DNA from: Lolium rigidum
Taxonomy: Eukaryota; Streptophyta; Magnoliopsida; Poales; Poaceae
Assembly: GCF_022539505.1 (NCBI RefSeq)
Contig: NC_061514.1
Coordinates: 252,824,124-252,888,123, forward strand
DNA length: 64,000 bases
Reading direction: 5' to 3'
Positions 22,112 through 35,500 of the stretch are shown here, in pieces. Within the stretch, counting starts at the first letter, position 1. The number at the start of each line of letters is the position of its first letter. The translations under genes were made by a program, and so were the position numbers. The notes below the pieces were generated by a model that did no database searches, had not been told where the DNA came from, and saw nothing but the letters and a program-made list of their open reading frames with translations.

Positions 22112-23530
22112 CTACACCAAAAACTGCACACGGCAAGAAAGTGAATCATTAGAACATGAACCCTAGAGAAGTGAATGACATAAGTTCTCATTCCTACAAT
22201 CACGCATTCAATCATTAGAGTATCTTGCATAGAAGTGAACTAGATCTTAACAAACAGTCATACAAGAGCAAGATAGAAACCTTTGATACACAGATAAAGG
22301 AGAGGCACATTAATACATTTGGTATATGGCCTGTCTCACAGTTTCGTTTCATGTGTTCTGAGTATGGAGAAACTATAGTTACCATAGCCATATCTAACTA
22401 ACAACCTTGGTTTTCATTGTCATTCCCTCCATGTAAAGCATGCACTATCCTATATACCACGTTATTTGTTTCTAGCAACCTATCATTTCAATGAACGAGC
22501 CCTTGGTTGTATAATTAATCAAGCATATTGTTAGGTTTAAAAGTAGGCCATTGGTTTTAGGCTTGTAGCCTTGTAGGACTAAGATGTTAACAGGATGAAG
22601 TGGTGGAAAATCAGTAAAAACAAAGAAATAATACAAATCAAGGATCTGTTAGAAAATCCACACATAAGACCAAGATATACATTGTAAGAAAAAATTCAGA
22701 ACAAGAATCAGTATAGCAAACATCAAGTGCTGCACATAAAACCTTACTTTCACAGAACATAAAGACTACCGTCTGCATAGATGAGATTCTCATGCCTTTG
22801 ACTCCATGTCATTGACTGGTGACTATTGAATAACTATTTAGCACCAGAGGTACTTGTATTTGCACAGTCAAGAATAAAGAGAGATAAACTTATCTCTCAT
22901 ACTTGCACCAATAGGAATCATCGCTATTCCAATCGATCATAATGATTAGGGAAGAACTAGTTCACAAAACTAGGATCAACCTGCCAGATTTGTCCGGCTA
23001 GCTTTGTTGTCTTCTATAAGTGATCTTTATGACCCTTTCCAATCATTTTTTTTCTTCTCTAGTTTTCTAACTAAGTTCCAAGGTTGGAGTTTTTCCTAGG
23101 AAATTTCTATTTGATATTCCTGATCAGCCAAAGCAGTGTCTTTTTTCAGATAGATCCTAGTACAGATCAACCAATAAAGATTCTCGAGTTCCCTAGATTA
23201 TTTGTTTACAACAACATGTCAAGACAGGACAAATCGAATTTTTTTGGGTATTTTAGCAACTGACAATCAACTTGGGTACATAATCCAAGGACACAGCTTC
23301 TAGCAAAATAACGAATTTCCCAGGACAAAAGACAAAAAAAATTTCAAGACCACCTACACGGTTCGACCCTGAATCCCTTGACGACCTAAACAGAACGAAA
23401 CGCGAAATACGATAACAGGATCGCAAATCAAGATCAATCAATAGTCATACAGATCCTCTCAGTCATACAGAACTCCTAATACATCAAGAATCGATCATAC
23501 AGATCAAGAATCGCGGAGAAGGGGGCATAC
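22112..23530 (-). promoter_or_regulatory. eIF1 leader (5'-UTR) intron
   Basis: The donor CCAGG|GTATGC at 23530 and the acceptor GGTGTAG at 22112 delimit a 1419-bp AT-rich intron. It ends 27 bases before the start codon. The sequence contains long T-rich runs and no ORF. Leader introns of this size often raise expression of plant housekeeping genes. The splice sites are inferred from sequence alone. Confidence 0.6.
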
Positions 23531-23645
23531 CCTGGGAGGTGGTCGAGGAGGAAGAGATCAACCAAGAACTCTGTCGGAAAGATTTGGATCGCGGAAAGGC
23601 GCTGGTAGTCCTTGGTGTTCTCCCCTCCTCTTGGTTTTAATGCCT

Positions 23646-23655
23646 CCTATATAAA
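23646..23655 (-). promoter_or_regulatory. TATA box of eIF1
   Basis: TTTATATAGG on the minus strand. It would place transcription start near 23615-23620 and give a first leader exon of about 85 bases, rich in CTCC and GGAGG. The palindromic core also reads as TATATAAAG on the plus strand. Confidence 0.5.
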
Positions 23656-23859
23656 GAAGAGGGGAGGAGGGGAATTTATAGATGGGCGGAGGAGCACGCG
23701 TCTGGGTTCGTTTGCCACCCTTTTCCTCTCCCCTCCCCTCTTTTGGCCGCAAAGCCTGCTGTTTAAAGGTTGTTCTCCACCGTCAACTCTGATCGTCATT
23801 CCGGTTATTTTGTGGTAGCCACTCTGTTTGTGCCTGTGTGCCGAAGGTCGGAAATGGAG

Positions 23860-24824
23860 CACGAGGAAAACACCTCGTTTTTTGTTACACCTCTTTTTTT
23901 TTGAAATATAAGATTAACCATAATAAAAATATTATAAATAGTATTACGTATGTCATATTGGTAAAAAAACTGATGTGACACCAATTAATAATAAAGATAT
24001 GAGAAGAGTGGTATTATAGGTAGATACTGTATCATAGCATGTGGAAATAGAAATTTTATAGCAAATATATACATAAATACGCATTGAGATTGCACAAAAT
24101 ATTAAATACGATGAAACTATAATGTGTATGATAGTATCATACACACCAATTAATAAAGAGAGATGAACTATAATGAGTTGATAATATCATAAAGTGTATC
24201 ATAAATTAGTATCATATATATGATAATAGTGTATAATACTTCCTATTGTGATTAGTTTAAGATATTGTTGCTTACTGTTAATGATTTTTCAGATGCTATT
24301 CATTGAAAAATACAAGAATTTAACTAACATAAATGATTGACATACAACGAAATAAAAGGAGATTAGGGGCACATGAACCTAGCTGGCCATATAGGGTTTC
24401 ACCAGCGCGCCGACGACGTAGCGGTTTGTTCCACCTTCAGTTTTTCGTTTGTCGAAGACAATATATGATCGACAATTGCTCCTGAACGTCCATGTCGGTG
24501 ACATCCTCGTCCACTACAATTTGATGGATCATCATCTTGTCTTGTTGTGCATGCCCACGAGTCAAAATAAGAAATCGTCAATGAAATAAATGATGGGCGG
24601 GGAAATGTGCGGGAGTGGGGAAGCGTGATATGGAAGCGGCCGTAGGCGAAACACCGGCGTTGAAATGGGCGGTGACGGTGATGGAAGGGGAGGCGTGTCA
24701 TGGAAGACGGGTGATGAATGGTCAGGGACGATGGCAGGTAGCTCCTGGCTTGATTTTACCTACGCGGCGAGGCGGCGACATCCATTTGGAGCGCCCAACA
24801 CATTTCTTGGCTTTTTATTGTGTG
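23860..24824. other. AT-rich intergenic DNA
   Basis: From 23890 to 24360 the sequence is very AT-rich. It repeats motifs such as AGTATCATA and ACACCAATTAATAA, suggesting an old MITE or MITE pair. From 24380 to 24824 it is more GC-balanced with no assignable ORF. No gene is recognised. Confidence 0.4.
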
Positions 24825-24827
24825 TGA

Positions 24828-26498
24828 GGGCATCTCCAGCGGCGCGACGCAAACGGACGTTGAGCGACCGTTTGCGTCCGCCTTGACCGAAAATGCGTCT
24901 GGCACCATCTCCAGCGGCGCGACGCAAAGTGATCGGGCCGTCCGCAGAGACGCAAACCTGGCGCATATTTGCGGCAGGTTTGTGTCTCTGCGGACGCGCA
25001 AAGTGTCCGCTCGCGTCTCCACCGGGCCCGCCTGGCAGCGAGTCTGCATCGAGGGTATCGCTTCGGGGGTCAACGCTTCCGCGTCTGCGCCGCAGCCTTC
25101 GTCATCAATGGCGCGGCTGCCTGTTCTGCGCGCGCGCTGGCGGGCGGCGGCTGGGCTTATGCGCCGCCTACAATGGCATCGTATCCCGCGCGCGGCCGCC
25201 CTTAAAAGTCCACCGGCCGCGTTCCTCCTTCGCCCACACCTCCACTCGCACCACCACCGCTGCAGCGCCATGGGGAAGAAGAACGACTTCGAGGCCTCCG
25301 GCAGCGGCAGCAAGAGGGTGTCGCTGCCCATCACGCTGGGAGGCTCATGCACGGCAAATGGTTGCCGTGCGAGGCCTGGTTCGGCGTTCAACTTCCTGGC
25401 GGCTGGCGGCTCAGCTGCCGCCGGGTGCCCATCCCTCCAGTCCCTGCGCGCGAGCCTGATCGGAGCACGGAGATCCGGCGAATGAGGCGGTACCTGCCGC
25501 CGGACCTCCGCCCCGATCCGGCGTACGCCATCGACTCCGAAAGTTGGCGTACGTATCTGTGGACCGAGACGGATAGGAGGAGAAGGGCAGGCTTCATGGG
25601 CGACAGGGAGTTTCCCTTCGCGGCTGCATCGCCGACTCGTCCATGAAGATAGGAGCCACCGATGCGTCGTCAGCAGCCGCCGACGCGTGCGCAGTACAAT
25701 GACGACGACAACGAACGCGACGACGACGACGACGACGCCTACGACGACGAGGAAGACTACATTGAGGCGCTCGCGTACCATAACGAGGAAGTGAAGGATG
25801 ACAGCGACGACTACGTCGCGACCGTCTTCAACGAATGGCAGCAGGCCATGGCAGAGGGCCGCAATTTCGAGTTTCCGGAGAACATGACGGACGACGAGAT
25901 GGCGAAGCTCGGCGTCCTCGTCTCCGAGAACGACGCGCCTGTGCAGCCGCCGCTGCTCCGCTACACCACCTGCGTCATGCCGCCGGGCCTGTCGGAGGAT
26001 GAAGCCCTTCGACAGGCGCTACAGGACTCGGCGGTGCCACAACCGCCGCCGTACAACCCCTGGGATCCTCCTCCACAACCGCAGCCCTGGGCGCCTCCTC
26101 CACCGCCGCCACATCCGTATCCCTGGGCGCCTCCACCGCCGCCACAGCCGCAGCCCTGGGCGCCTCCACCGCCGCCACAGCCGAAGCCCTGGGCGCCTCC
26201 ACCTCCAGCACCGCCGGCGCGCCCGGCGTACGCTCCCCCGGATGGCAACTGACCGTGGGCGATACCGGAGCTCATCGTACTCGACAGCGACGAGGAGCAG
26301 CAGTAGGCGTTAGGGTTTTTTCATGTTTAAACTATGTAAAATATGTTTTCATGTTTAAAAAAAATGATTCAGCCAAAAAATATGTTGTGCCGCTGGAGGC
26401 ACCCAACGCAAACGGACGCGCGGTCGATTTCGACCATTTTTACCGACGCAAACGGACGCGCACGGACGCTATAATATGTCGCGCCGCTGGAGATGCCC
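24828..26498 (+). mobile_element. Non-autonomous TIR element B
   Basis: The ends are GGGCATCTCCAGCGGCGCGAC and the exact mirror image GTCGCGCCGCTGGAGATGCCC. A TGA direct repeat lies on each side (825-827 and 499-501 of the respective kilobases). A second partial copy of the terminus lies inside at about 24903-24926. The interior is GC-rich with one long plus-strand coding region. The 3-bp TSD and the GCATCTCC terminus link it to elements A, C and D. I place it near PIF/Harbinger, but TGA is not the canonical TWA target. Confidence 0.75.
25270..26307 (+). pseudogene. Acidic, proline-rich protein of TIR element B
   Basis: It starts MGKKNDFEASGSGSKRV. After a frameshift near 25345 it continues LPGGWRLSCRRVPIPPVP, LPPDLRPDPAYAIDSESW and RRRRAGFMGDREF. 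After two stops near 25645 comes an Asp/Glu-rich stretch, then MPPGLSEDEALRQALQDSA, a helix resembling a ubiquitin-interacting motif. Repeats of PPPPPQPQPWAP follow. After one more stop (26250) the frame ends PELIVLDSDEEQQ. The last motif is hydrophobic followed by acidic residues, like a SUMO-interacting motif. The same landmarks in the same order occur in element C. Function is unknown. Confidence 0.6.
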
Positions 26499-26964
26499 TG
26501 ATGTACCGATAGTCACTTAGAGCATGTTTGGGGACGCGACATGAGATGCTGCTTCTACATGTAGCTAGCGCAATACACACTGAGACGCAGAGAATCCCGA
26601 GCACGACGTCATGCTTCCGTGATGGCAGGTGCAGTTCACACCCGGACCGGAGATTAGGAAATTGGTTAATCCCAATCCAAGAGCAGGGCAAATGGCATCC
26701 GTAGTTATCTCCCGCATCGGGGAACCGATCTCCGGCGGGGCCCCCACGAGACGAGGAGAGGAGGCGTAGCGTAGGAAGGTGGGCGTCGTCCGCTGAAAAT
26801 ACGGCCGGACCTGGTTCTCCCCACTCCGGCAGATTCCAGGTTCGCCATCGACGGGAACGCGGCACACCGCTGGCTGAGCAGCGTCCCGCTAATATAGCAA
26901 AGAAAGGTTCCATTGGCTGCGGGCTGTGGCTGCGGGGTTGGCGTGGAGCGGACGCGCGGGATGA

Positions 26965-28325
26965 GGGCATCTCTAACGGGGCGGCGAAAATGGACGGTTT
27001 GCGTCGGCAGGGATACAGTTGCTTCGTCTTCCGCGGTATTATTTACGGGCGGTGCGCTGCTGCCTTTCCAGGGTCGCGTTAATGGCGTGCCTCGGCTTCG
27101 TCGAGCGTGCGCAGCTGGGCATCATCGCAGTGGCAGGACATCGAAGGCGAGATGGCTTCCGAGCCTCTTAAAGTGATGTTGCCGGCACCAATTTCCCCGA
27201 CCACACCATTGCCAGAGCCAATACAATCCATCCCACCGACGCCATGGGGAAGAAATGCTGGCAGTTCCGCAAGACCAAGAACGACCACGAAGCTAGCGAC
27301 TCGCGGTCTGGCAAGAAGCTACGGATCGGGCGGTACGTCGGCATCGACTTCACGCGCCGCCTTTCTGAGGAATACCGGCCGGTGCCATGGCCGAACGCAA
27401 ACCTGCCTGGAGGAGGCTGGTACCTCAACTCCAGGCGCGTGCCGGTACTCCCAGTGCCGCGCGAGGGCCGAGAGCGCCGGGACGAGGTGCGTCGCTGCTG
27501 AGCCATCTTGCCGTCGGATCTCCAAGAAGATCCGGCGTACGCGCTCAACTCCTACAACTGGATCTCCTTCGGAACGTGGGAGTTCGACGCGCGCCGCCGC
27601 GCTGGCTACCTTCGGGACGTCGAGTACTTCGACCGCGAGATCGCCGCGGAAGAAGAGGAGAACGACCAGGAGGATGCGGACGAGGACGAGGACGAGAACG
27701 AGGACGAGCAGGTGGAGCGCGCATAGTACGACCACGACGACGACGGGCCGGCGTGGGATCCGGAGACCCAGCCGCGGGACATTACCGAGGAGGAGGCCAT
27801 TGCCATGGCACTGGCCAACAACGAGCGCGACGAGCTCTCTTTATGGGACGGGCTCGCAATCTAGCTCTGCGAGTCCGCGCTGCTGCAGGGTAGGCCGGCG
27901 ACTCCTCCGGCCACGCCGACGCGTTTGAGCGACCGCACTCCGAATGCTGCTCCAGCCTGGGATCACTGGCCACCTTCACCACATCCTCCTGCGCAGGCGA
28001 TGGCCTAGCCGCAGTTGCCGCAGCCTGCCCTACCTCCTCCACCACCGGCGTACCGGTTTCCATGGCCGACGTCGGAGTTCATCGACCTCGTCAGCGATGA
28101 CGATCAGTAGACAGTACCTAGGTTTACCACGCCTTTATGGCATTTTTATACTTTTTATTAATGTAAACTATGATTTTATGAATGGGAAAAAAATTATGTG
28201 TTATTCCGCTGGAGTCACCCACCATAAATAAACGTGCGGACAATTTCAACTATTTCACCGACGTAAACGGACGTGAAGACTATGAAATGCGTAGCCCGAA
28301 ATACCTAGCCCCGTTGAAAATGCCC
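26965..28325 (+). mobile_element. Non-autonomous TIR element C (sister of B)
   Basis: The left end GGGCATCTCTAACGGGGC and the reversed right end GGGCATTTTCAACGGGGC form the inverted repeat. TGA flanks both sides (26962-26964 and 28326-28328). Close to the right end, CACCGACGTAAACGGACGTG parallels CCGACGCAAACGGACGCG of element B, showing common descent. It encodes a diverged copy of the B protein. Confidence 0.75.
27244..28110 (+). pseudogene. Acidic protein of TIR element C, four in-frame stops
   Basis: One frame runs from MGKKCWQFRKTKNDHEAS to a final stop at 28110. Internal stops fall at 27499, 27724, 27862 and 28006, each one base from a sense codon. Landmarks are LPGGGWYLNSRRVPVLPVP, LPSDLQEDPAYALNSYNW, RRRAGYLRDVEYF, a long Glu/Asp run, DITEEEAIAMALANN and the end SEFIDLVSDDDQ. 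These align block by block with element B. Conservation of the ends despite divergence suggests past selection on the protein. The copy itself is dead. Confidence 0.6.
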
Positions 28326-28328
28326 TGA

Positions 28329-29566
28329 GGATGAGGAGGAGGCACGCAACTTTGGGCGGCAGACACGACAGGGACGCGCGGGTTTAGTTGGGTGGCATCG
28401 GCTTGCGTACAGTCCCCGGCGTGGCCGTCCACGTCCAGGGGGAGATTCTGGAGAGGTGACGAGGCGAGACGCCGTGTCGAGCGACGCGCTTCCCGTGATG
28501 CCGCCGGAACGGACGGACCGTGTGCATCGTCGGCTCGTCGCATCGTGCCTAGGATGAATGGGATGGGGCCGTACTACTGGATACAGCCGGGACGAACACC
28601 ATGCTTTTAACCTGCGCCTCGGAGTGGAAAAGCTGCTTTCTTCCTGTCGGATTGGTTAACCACACCGACAGATACCCTTGCTCTCTTTCTTTTCTTTCTT
28701 TTTTTTTTTTAAAAAAAAAACAGGATGCTCTTGCTCAATGATTTGCATGAACATGGTACAATTCAATCAAGGGAATAATATGGAAGATCCGACAAACGGC
28801 AAGGGATAGAATTAGAAATCTGTGCATCCACATACATGAATTTGGAATTGAGGGGAAATTTTTCGTGCCTAAAACAAAAAACTCAAAGTGATTCAAATTG
28901 CTTTCGGTTGATGACTAGGGTTACATCATCACTAGATTGCGACAGATTTCGACATAACCTTTGTTAAAGTCAGGTTTTCTTTTTCAAACAAAAAGCAAAC
29001 TTGGATTCAAAATATAACTTTCTAAGTACATTCAAACAATATTTGATTGTAAATAAAAGAGAAAGATAAGTAATTCACAAAAATAGAAATTGCAACTATT
29101 TTCTTATATTCTGCCTTTTGCAGTCATATTTTCAATGTATACAAGTTTAAAAAATGTTGCGTATCTACGATCCTCTTTTCCACGCCCATTTTCCAAATGT
29201 GGTCTAACCATGCTGCGACAGGAAGACCCAAAGACCATTGTGCAGTTGTCCTTTTTTTTTATTAAAAAAAAAACAGTACCCCAGTTTTTTTACCGTATTG
29301 CTTTTGTGACAGAAACAACTCCTTCAGCAAGGTGTAAGACATATAAGTAATTCTCGTCTCAGTAAGCTGGGAATAACAAATGTTCCAGCATTTCTTTAAT
29401 CAAATGTTCCGTGGCTACTGGTTTCTCTAACAGCTGGCCGAGTGGCCAAGACATACGGAGAACGAACAATCAGGTGCTATCTACAGATGATGACTTCACT
29501 AGCGATCCATTCAACATACTACGGGTTCATGTCCTTGCCTAGAATGCAGTGAGATTCACAGCTTAG
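28329..29566. other. Intergenic DNA 3' of TDP1
   Basis: No gene is recognised. The stretch includes homopolymer runs (T then A at 28696-28720, and again at 29250-29272). TTTATT at about 29258 could be an AATAAA signal for TDP1 on the minus strand, though it lies about 300 bases past the stop. Confidence 0.4.
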
Positions 29567-32500
29567 CTAGCCATGGCGCGGCCAGACTGAACCATACACA
29601 TCCTTCTTCGTGTACCTCCGATCCCACGACCATGGGACATCTGAAAATAAAACAAAATGTTAGGTTTTACAGCCCAAGATATGACAGTCATTCATCATTA
29701 TGACATCAGCTAACCTTCAGCTCCGTACAGCCGTGGAGGGAGTTGATACGGCACAGGCAATTTGACAACTTCTGTAGTAGATGGATCTGTTTCTTCATCA
29801 CCTTGCCAGCAAAGTGTGACCAGCTTGGTCTTGATGTTCTTACCAAGGGCAAGTTTATCCTGGGTACAAATGCGAGTAACCAAGGCTGATGAAAGCCAGA
29901 TCTACAAAGCGATAATAGAATAATAAGAAGGAACGATTTGGTACTACTCCCTCCGTTCTATATTAATCGACGCGAATTTACGTACAAAGTATACAGTGTC
30001 CTGGTAGCATCCTGCGTCAATTAATTCAGACCCGAGGTAGTACCTGGTTTGACCAATTCTTCTCTGTGCATGAAAATTGTGGCACGCACTGGAGAGTTTT
30101 GGGCAAGAACAATACACCCAACTGAAAGTAGATCAAATAATAAGGAAAAAAGTCATGATCCCATGATGACTGTTCAATTATTCAACTAGCAGTGCTTCAC
30201 ATTGAAGTTCTGTAATCTAATGTGGACAAAAAATAATAGGAATGCAACAAGCATCATAATTTCGGTACCTCATATGACCGTATCATCAGCTGCGTGTTGT
30301 TCTTCTGCAGTGCACCCCAAGCAGCTTTGCTTAAATTTGATGAGGTAAGCAGAAACCATCTGATGGGGATATACAAGATTTTAGGTAAGGAAAACAATTT
30401 ACCCCCCTCTACTATCAAATGAGTCCAGATTAGGCCCTACACCAGCTATTTAACCTCCTCAACTTTGAGAATCGGTACAAATCACCTATGGATGGTGGTT
30501 TTCAAAGCTCATTGCTGTGCTAGCTATTTAGTATGCGGCATCCTGGTCAATTTATTAAAGAGGAAAACCAATAGAGAGAGGAATATAATGGATTTTTTAA
30601 ATATATGCTCGGTCAATTTTTAAGCTTACTTGCTGGCATGACTCAGAATATTCTGATGGAGCGAACCTAGCTCAGTGAGATGCCATGTAAGCAAAACCAT
30701 TACCAATACCATCAGTGCTGTGAAAGTCGCACTAGTTTTGAAAGATGACCGTGTTGAACAACTAGTTTTGTAGTGGATGGTCTAATCTGGACTTCCATGA
30801 AAGCAGAGGGGTTAAAGTTGACTTTTTTTTTCCTTCCAATAATGATCATCCAAGAACTTGCTATAAGAACTTACGCAATATTTTGACCATTGTAACGAGT
30901 GAAAGTTTTTATGTGAGGCATAGCACGGCTGATACAAAAATCAAGATGAGAATATCAGTTTCAGTCAGTAGTAAAAGAACTTGGTTCAAAAGAAGAAAAA
31001 CTGAAAGATTCAGAAAGTAAGGATGCCAATCTTTTGCAGTCGATGTCGATATCAACTAAAGATGTTTACTTGAACTGAGTAGTCCAGAATATATAGTCAT
31101 AATGATTATATTACATACTAATAATACTACAAAGAAGTTGTATTTTTCAGGTTATAATGGGATCATTCATTGCAACTAAAGCAAAATCCACCTGGTAGAG
31201 GATTTTTAAGACCTTATTTTGCCAAGCACTCCAGATGCAATGAAACTAGTAAGTCTCTACACCACAAAGCCACAGGCATGCCATGTAGATCAATCTTCTT
31301 GCTTTAGGTGTAATGACAGAATATTGCAGGATAAAAAGAAACTCATCTCCATCCTTTAGCTCTATTACTCATAATACTCCATTACTTGGAAATATGGAAT
31401 AGAAAGCTTTCTCTTCAAGTGCTATATCTTGGCAAAAATTAATTTAAAGGTTAGTTAACACAAATATAAAGGCCAAAGAACAACAGGTATCAGTGTATAC
31501 TTACTGCCAAGTGCCAAGTTACAAATCTTCCAATCATGGCTACCATGGGAGAAAACTAAACAGCCCAAGCAAATCTTCTTGTGACATATGGCAAGTATAC
31601 AACACATAAGGGATTAGCTACATAACCTACTGCGCTGTTCTGAAAACTAAATGAATCTATAGTATGGAGCAGATAATTTGCAGAATGGGTCAATAACCGG
31701 TACATGACATCCTACTGGATTCGTAAACACTAAAATTTCATTGGACCAACATGATAGCTTTAGCTGCAGGAAAAGAGAGCATACCAACGGCCTACATGGT
31801 CTGCTTTCCACCTGGACCAATATTTTCTCAAGAAATCTTTCTCAACATTCTTCTGAGGACTTGGAATGCAACTACCAGCTGCATACCCCTAATATGAAAT
31901 ATGGAACACACGCAAAAAAAAGGTCAATAAGATGGTAAGGGACAAGACAAATTGTTATCATGGATCTTGCCAATATTGATCTAAAAAGTGAACACAAATA
32001 TTTTATATGTTTCTACTATTTTGGCACCAGCACTGATTCCAACAAGATCAAGGAAGACCAAACAATGGGTTATACCTCTATTGAACACCTAACATCCTCC
32101 ACTGTAGGCCAGACAATCAGTGGTTTACCGATACCCAACGGTGATCCATCCTCTGCTTTACCAGCTGATAACGAGCATGCAAACTCACTCATCCATTTCT
32201 CATCAAGTGAACCCAAGGAAGAAAACTGGACCCAAGAAGAAACTCATGTTACACATCCTTCAAGACATTCAAACATGATGAGTAGTAAACGACAAATGCA
32301 TTATAAACTTCTCAGACAAATGAAAAGGAGTATGAATGCCAGATGTTTTTAGTGAAATTTATCAGGAATACAGTAAGTGATAGTATTATAATTGTAAGGT
32401 AGTGCATGATGTTAGTTTCATGCAGACCACTCATTTTACATGCTCCTATAGTACAACATAAAAATTACTATACTTGCTATGCTCTGTTGTCCACCAGTAC

Positions 32501-35500
32501 AATAAATGACAGCTTAATACTGAGTGCTATGAAATTGTGAGTCAGGTACTGATTTTTCCAATACACGACAAGGCTGCTAGCCAGGCACCAAGTTTGGCAG
32601 CATATCAATTTAAGTTGTTTATTTAAAAAAATCATGGATAAAGTAAAAGTTATTAAGTTTATTTATCACAGCTTGCCAAGTTGCATGCCCTAACAAATTG
32701 ATAGATGGATCGCAAGGAAACGTACCTGATAAATAAGTGGTGACTTACAAAATTGCTTTTCAAATACACACTCTTCAAGAACACTCCTAAGCTTCATATG
32801 GCCCCACCTTTTCATATTGGGGCCCACGTGATAACCAGGAACAGACCCGATCAACCTGACCTGCAGAAGTTAGCCGAGACTAATTAATGATAACACAAGG
32901 GGAAAAGGTATGAGCTACATGTGTGCTATAGTGGTCAGATATGTTTCAACATTTAAGTATAAACTACAGAAAGTAGCCGCACAATCATGGTTGAAGAGCA
33001 GTGGCTGTTTTGTAGGAATTGGGTGCTTGCCCAGGCAAGGGTGGAAGACAAAACAACACATCACACCTTCTAACATGTAATGCAGTCATCTAGAAAAATG
33101 CATGGTAAGATTAATTTCAAAAACTGCCACAATGGTACAAGACACCCAATCAAAGGATCTAAAAATGGATAATAAATGGAACATTGCAGTCATTTTGTAT
33201 GAATGTGGTATATAGCTGGTAAGAGAGGCAGCAGACTTTCAGATGAAGCGGTATATGATTCACAGTGCACATAGATAACATAATTCAGTGCTAGTGGCCA
33301 CATGATTTAGAAATTGCCATCATTTATCAAGCAAATCCAGAGTTAATAGAATCCTAGCACAAAGTCAATAACTGACATTTAACAGAACGCTACTTCATTT
33401 GATAAGCCAATGGCCGTTTTCTTTTCATTTCCCTTTTCATCCTATGTAAGGATAATAATTTGAAAAATGAACACATGTTTATGATTCAGCGTGTCTCACT
33501 GTCTCACAAGGCTTAAAAGTAAATGCAAGATTAAAGAAATATACCAACCGTTGAGCTACTATAATCAAATTTCCTAAAGAATGCTGCATTGATGTTGACA
33601 TCACCAGCAACTGGGAGATTTAACCTGAACTCAGGCCACTGCATCATCATAGACAAGATAGAGTTGGTCAAAATTCAACTACAGGGACAAAGTAATGCAA
33701 AGTAGCAGATGGAATCAACTATAGGGAGGGGTTTCTAACAGGCTAAAAGCTAGAAACTTTCAAGATAAGCTATCTGGATATGATCTGTGAAAGCCAAACA
33801 GTTCAAAGATACTAAATTACACTAGGATTTATCAGAGAGAAGGATAAAAGTTGCTACAGAACAAAGTTCCATGCAAGACCAGATCATGTTTCATGATCTG
33901 TAGAAAACCCATTGAACTTGTTTAAGTCATATTTTATGATGAACGTGAGACATGACATCGGTTATACACGACTGACTAATTTTCGCAACAGATATGATAA
34001 AAATCATGTACTAAGTACTATGTCATTATAATTATAAGTTCATAACAGATCAGTGTTTCCATTGACTCCTAGACCTTAATCCGACTGAAAGCAAGTAAAT
34101 ATTTCCCCATCCAAACTACTTTACTATATCCATAAATATATTATGTAGTAGTACACCACCAGATACAAACACAAGTTCCTAGTGCCTATTATGAATGTTT
34201 TGACTTTTTAAAGCTGCACATAGTTATTTACTCCATTCGTTTTCAGGTAAGGTTGAGTGACTGTTCCTTTCAATATGTTGATAATAAATTTCAAATTTGA
34301 AGGTACTGAAAATAACAATTAAGTTATTGAACACAATGAGTGTATTGAAACAAGAGTTTTTTTAGGTGAGTATTGAAATAACAATCGATTAAATATTCTA
34401 GAAGCAAAGAGAATACCATGCTACCTTAAGTGCCCTGAGATAATCAACCAGGTCATTCTCAAAAGAAATATTTGTATTCATATCATTTGCATCTTTCCAG
34501 GGAAAATCTTGCGTCCATAGTCCCTGACTTTTGTTATTCCAGTCAACATGTATCAAATTTGCAGTGTGAACAACAACACGAATCCCTTGAGGATATACAA
34601 GCAGCATGGCCTTTGAATGATGTGTTCCAAATGAAATTGGGAGCGGAGGCTTGTGAAGGATCCAATTAGCAGGCTTTGATTTCTGTACCCAAGCATGCAG
34701 TAACATGAAATAAGAAAATAAAACAAGATAATGAATTGTTTAAGCAATTTTGCCACCTTCAAATGCTCCAATGAAGCACCATCCTCTCCATGGAGAACTA
34801 GGACATGTGGAACTTTCCTTAGACTTGGACATGCTGCAACATGGAATATCTGATCACATTACAAAATGATCTACATAATGAGGAGAAAAGATGCAATGGC
34901 ATCTCACAATATATAAACCTAACAATCTGGGAATCACAACTTCACTAAGAAGATAGAAGAAATATTGAAAAAAAGACAACATAACATAAGGAAGGGTAGG
35001 TATATATATCTTGCTTATTTATGTAGTCTTGCATTACTGTCCAATATATTTAACAAGTACATCAACACATATAAGTTTTTATTCTTAAAAATTGTAATAC
35101 CCTGATTTTTACGGATTGATTTTTTTTCTCTTTTCTGAAAGAGAAGGATGTTGCAAAGCAGTCAAGTTAATCATGGGATTGACGAGTAACACAGAAGGGT
35201 TGGAAAGTTAAGTTCCGATCCTCACAGAAATGGTATCAGAGCCGACGTTGACCTAATCGCGTGGCCTTAGTTAGAATGGAAAGCTATAGTACTCGTATGT
35301 TAATAAAAATATAGTTGAAAAATAATAGGTTTCCTTAATGTTACTCTCGCATTTACAAAAAAATTGTTGATGATTATTCTTCTCTTATTCAAATGTGCGT
35401 AGATGGCAGTACCTTCGACTCGGCGGATCGAGGAGTTTGGGCACCTTTGACAACAGTTTCGAGACATGTTGACCAGGTTGTGACTCTGGCCACACCATTC

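Noticed and set aside
24756..25781. Minus-strand frame of 341 codons in element B
   Set aside because: It spans the TIR and is opposite the plus-strand protein whose blocks are shared with element C.
28680..28720. T-run followed by A-run as an intrinsic terminator
   Set aside because: This is eukaryotic DNA; homopolymer runs here are not bacterial terminators and no gene ends nearby.
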